Positions 1 through 5,148 of a stretch of DNA of 6,358 bases are shown here, piece after piece. Below the pieces are notes generated by a model. The model made no database searches, was not told the DNA's origin, and saw nothing but the letters and a program-made list of their open reading frames with translations. The translations under genes were made by a program, and so were the position numbers. Source of the stretch: Acidobacteriota bacterium (GTDB lineage Bacteria; Acidobacteriota; Terriglobia; Terriglobales; Acidobacteriaceae); NCBI GenBank assembly GCA_021851465.1, contig JAJZDL010000169.1:1-6358 (forward strand), read 5' to 3'. How positions within the stretch are numbered: the first letter of the stretch is position 1; every line of letters starts with the position of its first letter.

Positions 1-29
1 GGTGCCCGCCACGGGCCGTCCCTCGACCT

Positions 30-668
30 ATGTTGAACGCTCTCGAAATCGCGCGACTGCACGACAATGCCACGGTCCGCTGGCACCATGAATCGTCAGC
101 TCCAGTCCAGCCTTCGTTCAACCCTCCCGACACGCGCCCAACCGCGCCAAACCCACCCTCCGCCAGCCTCCTCGACCTCGCGCTCGCACATCACCGCGCC
201 AACTTCGACCTCTGGCACGAGGAAGACAAGGCCCGCGAGCCGGGGGCCTCCGACGCCCGCATCGCTGCCGTCAAGCGCGCCATCGACGCGCTCAACCAGA
301 CGCGCAACGACCTCGTCGAGGCCATGGATCGCGCGCTCCTCGCCGCCGCAGGAACCCAGGACCCCGACGCGCCGCTCCACTCCGAGTCCCCCGGCCTCAT
401 CCTCGACCGCCTCTCCATCCTCGCCCTCAAGCTCTACCACACCGCCGAGGAGGCACACCGCGCCTCCGCATCCGATGCCCACCGCGAGCGCAATCTGGCC
501 CGCCTCGATCTGCTCCGCGAGCAACGCTCAGACCTCGCCGAATGCCTCGACCAGCTCTGGTGCCAGACCCTCGCAGGCAAACGCCGCTTCAAGCTCTACC
601 GCCAGCTCAAAATGTACAACGACCCCGACCTCAACCCCGCCATATACACCCATAAATCCAACCCATAA
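30..668 (+). CDS. DUF4254 domain-containing protein
   Basis: A 212-residue soluble protein with no signal peptide or membrane segment. It matches the DUF4254 family from end to end: HHRANFDLWHEEDKAR (54-69), IDALNQTRNDLVEAMD (85-100), an ESPGLILDRLSILALKLYH stretch (119-137), and the C-terminal signature GKRRFKLYRQLKMYNDPDL (183-201). Charged helical segments dominate. Residues about 25-46 form a Pro/Ala/Ser-rich linker between the N-terminal helix (MLNALEIARLHD) and the main domain. The ATG at 30 is chosen because the family usually begins with this MLNA-like helix; no clear ribosome binding site precedes it, so it may be translationally coupled to a gene ending upstream of or at the window edge. 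Family function is unknown; members often sit near glycosyltransferase or envelope genes, which this window cannot test. No terminator is seen after the stop. Confidence 0.88.
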   Translation: MLNALEIARLHDNATVRWHHESSAPVQPSFNPPDTRPTAPNPPSASLLDLALAHHRANFDLWHEEDKAREPGASDARIAAVKRAIDALNQTRNDLVEAMDRALLAAAGTQDPDAPLHSESPGLILDRLSILALKLYHTAEEAHRASASDAHRERNLARLDLLREQRSDLAECLDQLWCQTLAGKRRFKLYRQLKMYNDPDLNPAIYTHKSNP

Positions 669-689
669 ACCCTCCCCGGAAAGGCCGAG

Positions 690-718
690 TTGACCTTCTC
701 GCCAAGGATGCGTATAAA
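690..718 (+). promoter_or_regulatory. sigma70-type promoter for the TPR-yvcK unit
   Basis: TTGACC (690-695) and TATAAA (713-718) are separated by exactly 17 bp, giving five of six matches to consensus in each box. Transcription would start near 725, leaving a leader of about 185 nt before the ATG at 909. It lies in the only non-coding gap on this strand and points at the TPR gene, with yvcK following. Confidence 0.6.
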
Positions 719-735
719 ACCGGAACATACTGGGC

Positions 736-821
736 CGATAAACTATCGTGTGCTGTCAAACAGCCTCCGGCGGCAAGACGAGTGCAACATCGGAGCATTT
801 TGCACAGGCCGATGACCATCG
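736..821 (+). other. inverted-repeat-rich leader upstream of the TPR gene
   Basis: Four perfect small inverted repeats lie between the predicted transcription start and the TPR gene: CGATA-AAC-TATCG (736-748), GCTGT-CAA-ACAGC (752-764), GTGCAA...TTGCAC with a 12-nt loop (782-805), and CGATG-AC-CATCG (810-821). The first two are only 3 nt apart. They could be operator half-sites or part of a folded 5' leader. I recognise no known riboswitch or RNA family and there is no T-run to suggest an attenuator. Stems of 5-6 bp can arise by chance, so the functional reading is tentative. Confidence 0.3.
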
Positions 822-908
822 CCCGCAACCCGTCCGTCGTTTGACACTCGATGCAACAAACCAACTCATCCGGCAATCGTGCCCTACAGACAGGAACCGC
901 AGCGACCC

Positions 909-1460
909 ATGAAGACCGCCTCCACATCCACCGCTAAACGACCGCGCACCCTCGCCGGTGTCGTGTCGGCATCCGACAACGGCTCCCGCGCCCACGCACT
1001 CTCCACCTACGAGGCAGCGCTCCACCTCATGCAGCAGGGAAAGTACGAGAAGGCCTGCGCCAGCTTCAGCCAATTGCTCCTCACAGGCCCCGCCGACCTC
1101 TTCGAGCGTGTCCGCATGTACATCAACGCTTGCAAGCAGCAGGCCGCCAAAGGCGAGGCCCGCTTCCTCTCCGGCGAGGAGCGATACGACTACGCCATCT
1201 CCCTGATCAACGACGGCAACTACGAGGACGCGCGCGCGCAGTTGAAGAAAATCCTCGCCGAAGATGCCCGCGCCGACTACGCCTTCTACGGCCTCGCCCT
1301 CCTCGCCGGAATCACCGGCGACGCCCCCACCTGTATCGAGCAGCTCGCCGAGGCCATCCGCCTCAACCCCCGCAATCGCATCCAGGCACGCGCAGACTCC
1401 GACTTCCAGGACGTGGCAGACGACCCTCGCTTCACGGAACTCCTCTATCCCGAAGTCTGA
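909..1460 (+). CDS. TPR-repeat protein of unknown function
   Basis: A 183-residue protein predicted to be cytoplasmic, with no signal peptide or membrane helix. After a basic, low-complexity N-terminus (1-20), helical hairpins resemble tetratricopeptide repeats: YEAALHLMQQGKYEKACASF (34-53), YDYAISLINDGNYEDARAQL (93-112), and a less regular third unit (about 126-155) ending in the TPR-typical AIRLNP. The acidic tail (161-183) carries DSDFQDVADDPRFTELLYP, seen at the ends of TPR arrays in proteins of this kind. TPR arrays are protein-binding scaffolds; the partner is unknown. The ATG at 909 is preferred over an in-frame GTG at 879 because AGGAA (892-896) lies upstream of it, although 12 nt away, while nothing like a ribosome binding site precedes the GTG. 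yvcK begins 52 nt downstream on the same strand without an obvious terminator between, so co-transcription is likely. Confidence 0.85.
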   Translation: MKTASTSTAKRPRTLAGVVSASDNGSRAHALSTYEAALHLMQQGKYEKACASFSQLLLTGPADLFERVRMYINACKQQAAKGEARFLSGEERYDYAISLINDGNYEDARAQLKKILAEDARADYAFYGLALLAGITGDAPTCIEQLAEAIRLNPRNRIQARADSDFQDVADDPRFTELLYPEV

Positions 1461-1512
1461 CCGTCGGGCCGCAAACTCCCTGCGCCCACTCCCATTTACA
1501 CTGACAACGGCA

Positions 1513-2751
1513 GTGTCTTCTTCCTCTCAAAACCGCGAACCCGCCCTGCGCGTCGTCGCCATCGGCGGCGGCACAGGCCTGTCCTCGCTGCTGCGCGGCC
1601 TCAAGCGCTACGTCGCCGCGCCAGACGCCACCCGCCCCGCCGCCGAGCCGCGCACCACTCCAACTCCCAGCCCGCAGCCAGCCCTTCTTCCCTGCCTCAT
1701 CCGCGACCTCGCTGCCATCGTCACCGTCACCGACGACGGCGGCTCCTCCGGCCGCCTCCGCGAAGAACTCAACATGCTCCCCCCCGGAGACGTGCGCAAC
1801 TGCATGGTCGCGCTCTCCGAAGACGAGCACCTCCTCGCCAACCTCTTCCAGTACCGCTTCCAACACGGCGACCTCGACGGCCACAGCTTCGGCAACCTCT
1901 TCCTCGCCGCCCTCTCCGCCATCACCGGAGACTTCGCCCAGGCCGTCCAGATGTCCTCGCACATCCTCGCCACGCGCGGGCGCATCTACCCAGCCACCAA
2001 CACAGACGTCACACTCTCCGCGCGCATGGACGATGGCTCTCTCGTCCACGGAGAGACCAGCATCACCGCCAGCCCGCACCGCATCCTCGAACTCATCCTC
2101 GAACCCGCCGACGCCGAACCCCTCCCGGCAACCCTCGACGCCATCGCCAACGCAGACCTCATCACCCTCGGCCCAGGCTCCCTCTACACCTCGCTCATCA
2201 CCAACCTGCTCGTCCGAGGCATTCCACAAGCCATCGCCGCATCGCGCGCCACCCGCGTCTACATCGGAAACCTGATGACCCAGGCCAACGAGTCCATCGG
2301 CCTCACCGCCGCCCAGCACATCGAGAAAATCCTCGACCACTGCAATGGCGCAACCGCGAATTGCCCTTCTAAGCGGAGTCGTTCGCAAGATTGTCATCCT
2401 GAGCGCAGCGAAGGATCCCCGCATTGTGCCCACGGTGCGCATGACTCCGCCCTTCGCCAAGATGCTCCGCCCCCGGAAGCCGGCAAGGAATCGCGCCAAT
2501 CCATCTCCTGCCCCCGCATCTTCGACTACGCGCTCGTCAATACCGCGCCCATCTCCCCCACCCTGCTGGAAAAATACGCCCTCGGTGGCCAGGCGCCCAT
2601 CGAACCCGACCTCGACCGCATCCGCGCCCTCGGCATAGAACCCGTCCCCGGAGACTTCGCCCAGCAGGGCAGCCTCCTCCGCCACGACCCCGACCGCATC
2701 ACCCACGCCCTCCTCAACCTCGCCCGCATCCGCCCCGCGCCCAGTCGCTGA
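1513..2751 (+). CDS. yvcK: YvcK/GlmR-family UDP-sugar-binding regulator (gluconeogenesis factor, CofD-like fold)
   Basis: A 412-residue member of the YvcK family (UPF0052, CofD-like Rossmann fold). In Bacillus the protein binds UDP-GlcNAc, is needed for growth on gluconeogenic carbon sources and affects cell shape; the mycobacterial homologue also acts on the envelope. Diagnostic motifs are present in order: IGGGTGLSSLLRGLK (17-31), VTDDGGSSGRLREEL (72-86), PPGDVRNCMVAL (90-101), GHSFGNLFLAAL (123-134), and LGPGSLYTSL (219-228). The C-terminal FDYALVN and LLRHDPDRI segments also match. The start is the GTG at 1513, which puts 12 residues before the first strand as in homologues; the frame stays open upstream, but an earlier start would lack homology. 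No good ribosome binding site is visible. It is about 95 residues longer than the Bacillus protein (about 317), mainly because of a Pro/Ala-rich insert (about 34-60) and a second insert (about 279-333) that contains a translated dispersed repeat. Confidence 0.95.
   Translation: MSSSSQNREPALRVVAIGGGTGLSSLLRGLKRYVAAPDATRPAAEPRTTPTPSPQPALLPCLIRDLAAIVTVTDDGGSSGRLREELNMLPPGDVRNCMVALSEDEHLLANLFQYRFQHGDLDGHSFGNLFLAALSAITGDFAQAVQMSSHILATRGRIYPATNTDVTLSARMDDGSLVHGETSITASPHRILELILEPADAEPLPATLDAIANADLITLGPGSLYTSLITNLLVRGIPQAIAASRATRVYIGNLMTQANESIGLTAAQHIEKILDHCNGATANCPSKRSRSQDCHPERSEGSPHCAHGAHDSALRQDAPPPEAGKESRQSISCPRIFDYALVNTAPISPTLLEKYALGGQAPIEPDLDRIRALGIEPVPGDFAQQGSLLRHDPDRITHALLNLARIRPAPSR
2392..2420 (+). 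repeat. dispersed GTCATCCTGAGCG repeat, copy 1, inside yvcK
   Basis: GTCATCCTGAGCG (2393-2405) is followed by CAGCGAAGGATCCCC (2406-2420). The first 13 bases recur exactly at 5062-5074, and the rest matches the far end of that second copy (CAGTCGAAGGACCCC). It is read in the frame that gives CHPERSEGSP within YvcK. From general knowledge, the HPERSEG peptide is a common hallmark of this kind of intergenic repeat being translated in predicted proteins of several high-GC phyla. There is no hairpin in this copy. Confidence 0.65.
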
Positions 2752-2792
2752 GTTCTTCTCTCACGGCCCGCCGCGCCCTTGCTTGCCATTCA

Positions 2793-2870
2793 GCCGCTCA
2801 GCGGCATCCGCAACACAGAGTTATCCGCGGCGCAGCGGAGAGACCTGCTTCTGCCGCTGCTCCTGCTTCT
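2793..2870. repeat. small palindromes and CCTGCTTCT direct repeat between convergent genes
   Basis: In the left half of the yvcK-glyS gap there are two short perfect inverted repeats: GCCGC-TCA-GCGGC (2793-2805) and TCCGC-GGCGCA-GCGGA (2824-2839). A 9-bp direct repeat CCTGCTTCT (2844-2852 and 2862-2870) follows with an 18-bp period. The composition is unlike the flanking genes and there is no credible ORF, so this looks like remnants of dispersed intergenic repeats. Confidence 0.45.
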
Positions 2871-2871
2871 A

Positions 2872-2944
2872 GGTACGCCAAGGCTTCAGCCTTGGCCCTC
2901 TCAGGCACGCCAAAAGAACGGGGCTTTAGCCCCTGGGGTATGCC
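2872..2944. repeat. GGYAYGCC-hairpin tandem repeat, about 32-bp period
   Basis: The octamer GGYAYGCC occurs three times at near-constant spacing: GGTACGCC (2872-2879), GGCACGCC (2904-2911) and GGTATGCC (2937-2944), offsets 32 and 33. Each interval holds one perfect palindrome: CCAAGGCTTCAGCCTTGG (2878-2895, 8-bp arms) and GGGGCTTTAGCCCC (2920-2933, 6-bp arms). The unit is therefore a conserved octamer plus a hairpin of variable sequence. The arrangement resembles REP-type intergenic elements and ends 3 bp before the glyS stop codon. Confidence 0.65.
2911..2933 (-). terminator. possible terminator of the glyQ-glyS operon
   Basis: Read on the - strand, 14 nt past the glyS stop, the hairpin GGGGCTAAAGCCCC is followed by GTTCTTTTG, a short U-rich run. 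This would be a modest intrinsic terminator for glyS. On the + strand the same hairpin is followed by TGGGG, so it would not terminate yvcK in the classical way. The structure is also part of the tandem repeat, so the terminator role is inferred. Confidence 0.35.
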
Positions 2945-2947
2945 GCC

Positions 2948-5044
2948 CTAGCCGGCCGTCACAATCTCCGAAAAGTCCGCAATCTGAGTGAACGTCGTTG
3001 CCAGGTATCGCAACATCCCAAGACGATTCGTCCGAACATTCAAATCATCGGCCATAACCATAGTGTTGGCGAAGTAGGTGTCAATGGGAGTACGAAGTCT
3101 CGCAAGTTTGAACAAGGCTTTCTCGTACTGCCTGGATTCGCAATCACCACGAAAACCTGCGCCCGCCAATTTAACTTCCTGCCAAAACTCTTGCTCGTAT
3201 TGCGTATCGAATACTGGCTCAAAGCTAACGATGTGATCGCCCTTCTCCTCCGCCTGCGCCAGAATGTTCTTCATCCGCTTGAACGCCGCAGACACCGCCG
3301 CAAAGTCCTCGCTCCCGCGCACCGCCGTCACCGCCTCCGCCCGCGCCACCGCATCGCGCACATCGTTCGCGCCCGCCGCTAGCACGGCCTTCACCACGTC
3401 GTACGCCTGCCCCTTCGCCTCGCGCAGGTAGAACTCCAGCCGCTCCGCGAAGAACACCTCCACCTTCACGCGCACAGCCTCGCTCGCTGAGGCCGCGTCC
3501 ACAACATCGCCCAGCGTCAACGGCAACGCAGGCTCCGCCTCCGCCAGAATCTTCACAATCCCATTCGCCGCACGGCGCAGCGCAAACGGATCCTTCGATC
3601 CCGTCGGCTCCAATCCCAGCCCGAACATTCCCACAATCGTGTCCACCTTGTCGGCGAGCGCCAGCACCGCGCCCTCTACGCCGCGCGGCACCGAGTCCGC
3701 CATCGACTTCGGCAGGTACTGGTCGTAGATCGCATCGGCCACCGCGGCCGTGAATCCCTGCGCCCGCGCATACAACCCACCCACCTGCCCCTGCAACTCC
3801 GTAAACTCCTTCACCAGCTCCGTTGTCAGATCGGCCTTCGCCAACCGCGCCGCCTGCACCAGTGCCGCTCCATCCAGCACGCACCCGCGCTCCGCAAGCC
3901 GAGTCGCCAGTCGCTCCGCCACCGCCAGCACACGCTCCGTCTTCGCCGCGTAGCTCCCCAGATCCTTCTGAAACGTCACCTTCTCCAACAAGGCAACGCG
4001 CTCCGCCAGCGGCACGCGCTGGTCGAACTCCCAGAAAAACCGCGCATCGTTGAACCGCGCCCGCAGCACCCGCTCGTTGCCATGCCGGATCACCGCCTCG
4101 CCCGCTGCATCCGTCTCCGTATTCAGCACCGCCAGAAAATGCGCCGCCAGTTTTCCCGTTGCGTCCTCCACCGCAAAGTACTTCTGATGGTCGCGCATCA
4201 CCGTCACCAGCACCTCTTCCGGCAACGCCAGATACTCCGGCTCAAAGCTCCCCAGCACCACCGACGGCCACTCCGTCAGGTGCGTCACCGTGTCCACCAG
4301 CGCCTCGTCCTCGCGCCAGCGCAGCCCCGCGCCGGCCGTCCGCGTCGCGCGATCCAGCGCCTTGCGGATCGCCTGCCGCCGCGCCTCCACATCCGCCACC
4401 ACATGCACATCCAGCAGAACGCGCTCATACTCGTCGGGAAAGCCGATGGGAATCGCCTCGTCTCCCGCCAGCACGCGGTGCCCGCGCGTCGTCTTCCCCG
4501 CCGTCTTGCCGCCAAACTCCACCGGCGCCACCACCTCGCCCAGCAGGCACACCATCCAGCGCAGCGGGCGCACAAATCGCTCCGGCCGCCCCGCGCGCCA
4601 CACCATGTTCTTCGCCCAGTAGATGCCCACCAGTTCCTTCGGCAGTTCCTCCGCAATCACCTCCGCTGCCGCGCGTCCCGCCTTCACCGTGGTCGCCGCC
4701 AGATACTCGCCCTTCGCCGTCGTCACCGTCTTCAGCGCCGCGACCTCCACCCCCGCCTTCTTCGCGAACGCCACCGCCGCAGCCGCCGGCACGCCGTCCT
4801 TATACGCGATCTTCACCGCCGGCCCAACCAACTCCTCGGCCACATCCGCCTGCCGCGCAGCCACATCCCCCACCCAAACCGCCAGCCGCCGCGGCGTCGA
4901 GAAGCCCTTGCTCGCAACCCCAATTCCAACCAGCCGCTCGCGCTCCAACATCGCCACCACGCGCCGCTGCAACTCCGCCTGCGCCCCCGCGATCATCCGC
5001 GCCGGCACCTCTTCCAACCCAATCTCGAACAAAAACTCCGCCAT
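2948..5044 (-). CDS. glyS: Glycyl-tRNA synthetase beta subunit
   Basis: A full-length 698-residue beta subunit of the bacterial alpha2beta2 glycyl-tRNA synthetase. It recognises and positions tRNA-Gly while GlyQ activates glycine (glycine + ATP + tRNA-Gly to glycyl-tRNA). The N-terminus MAEFLFEIGLEEVPARMI is diagnostic. Other family motifs are RDHQKYFAV (284-292), NDARFFWEFD (332-341), KVTFQKDLGS (355-364), ADLTTELVKEFTELQGQVGG (404-423), and the HD-like domain end with LADKVDTIVGMF (463-474) and GSKDPFALRRAANGI (482-496). The C-terminal anticodon-binding region includes FKRMKNIL (588-595) and PIDTYFANTMVMADD (653-667). The ATG at 5044 has AGGGGA 5 nt upstream. glyQ lies 104 nt upstream in the same direction. 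Codons from about residue 603 to the end are much less GC-rich (about 48% over 3001-3240) than those just before (77% over 3301-3360), yet the protein motifs are intact. Confidence 0.98.
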   Translation of the reverse strand: MAEFLFEIGLEEVPARMIAGAQAELQRRVVAMLERERLVGIGVASKGFSTPRRLAVWVGDVAARQADVAEELVGPAVKIAYKDGVPAAAAVAFAKKAGVEVAALKTVTTAKGEYLAATTVKAGRAAAEVIAEELPKELVGIYWAKNMVWRAGRPERFVRPLRWMVCLLGEVVAPVEFGGKTAGKTTRGHRVLAGDEAIPIGFPDEYERVLLDVHVVADVEARRQAIRKALDRATRTAGAGLRWREDEALVDTVTHLTEWPSVVLGSFEPEYLALPEEVLVTVMRDHQKYFAVEDATGKLAAHFLAVLNTETDAAGEAVIRHGNERVLRARFNDARFFWEFDQRVPLAERVALLEKVTFQKDLGSYAAKTERVLAVAERLATRLAERGCVLDGAALVQAARLAKADLTTELVKEFTELQGQVGGLYARAQGFTAAVADAIYDQYLPKSMADSVPRGVEGAVLALADKVDTIVGMFGLGLEPTGSKDPFALRRAANGIVKILAEAEPALPLTLGDVVDAASASEAVRVKVEVFFAERLEFYLREAKGQAYDVVKAVLAAGANDVRDAVARAEAVTAVRGSEDFAAVSAAFKRMKNILAQAEEKGDHIVSFEPVFDTQYEQEFWQEVKLAGAGFRGDCESRQYEKALFKLARLRTPIDTYFANTMVMADDLNVRTNRLGMLRYLATTFTQIADFSEIVTAG

Positions 5045-5049
5045 GCTAA

Positions 5050-5055
5050 TCCCCT
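5050..5055 (-). promoter_or_regulatory. glyS ribosome binding site
   Basis: On the - strand AGGGGA lies 5 nt before the ATG whose first base is 5044. It supports that start and shows that glyS has its own initiation site rather than relying on coupling across the 104-nt gap from glyQ. Confidence 0.6.
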
Positions 5056-5061
5056 ATCTCC

Positions 5062-5116
5062 GTCATCCTGAGCGAAGGTTGGCGCATCGCGCCAACCGCA
5101 GTCGAAGGACCCCGAT
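5062..5116. repeat. dispersed GTCATCCTGAGCG repeat, copy 2, with perfect hairpin
   Basis: GTCATCCTGAGCG (5062-5074) is identical to the copy inside yvcK. It is followed by a perfect inverted repeat, GGTTGGCGC-ATC-GCGCCAACC (5077-5097), and then CAGTCGAAGGACCCC, which aligns with the end of the yvcK copy. The element fills about half of the glyQ-glyS gap. Neither side of the hairpin has a T-run, so it is not a typical terminator; within the operon transcript it would form a 9-bp stem that could affect mRNA stability or the glyQ:glyS ratio. Confidence 0.7.
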
Positions 5117-5148
5117 AGTCCTGACTCACCTCACCGGCACTGACCATT

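Noticed and set aside
1..36. End of an upstream gene reading ...ARHGPSLDLC with TGA at 34-36, overlapping the DUF4254 start
   Set aside because: Only 11 codons are visible, a second frame is also open past this point, and neither shows recognisable homology, so the frame cannot be decided.
708..815. 35-codon ORF starting with ATG at 708
   Set aside because: Its start lies upstream of the predicted -10 box, the AAGG before it has no spacing to the ATG, and the codon usage is unlike genes here.
841..869. Second promoter with a perfect TTGACA at 841-846
   Set aside because: At 17-bp spacing the -10 hexamer would be ACTCAT, only three matches, and no better box exists at 16-18 bp. The promoter at 690-718 is much stronger.
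1264..1512. In-frame upstream extension of yvcK into the TPR gene
   Set aside because: The extension is a Pro/Ser/Thr-rich shadow of the TPR coding frame; YvcK homology starts only after the GTG at 1513.
2392..2420. Frameshift or pseudogene at the yvcK repeat
   Set aside because: The frame stays open through the insert and all conserved motifs on both sides remain in the same frame.
1432..2706. 424-codon open frame antisense to yvcK
   Set aside because: Val/Gly/Glu/Asp-rich composition typical of the reverse complement of a GC-rich gene, with no recognisable motif; the + strand frame is clearly YvcK.
4082..5071. 329-codon + strand open frame opposite glyS
   Set aside because: Arg/His/Leu/Pro-rich shadow of glyS, which is unambiguous on the other strand.
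5077..5097. Intrinsic terminator between glyQ and glyS
   Set aside because: The 9-bp hairpin is strong but neither strand has a T-run after it, and the two subunits would be expected to be co-expressed.
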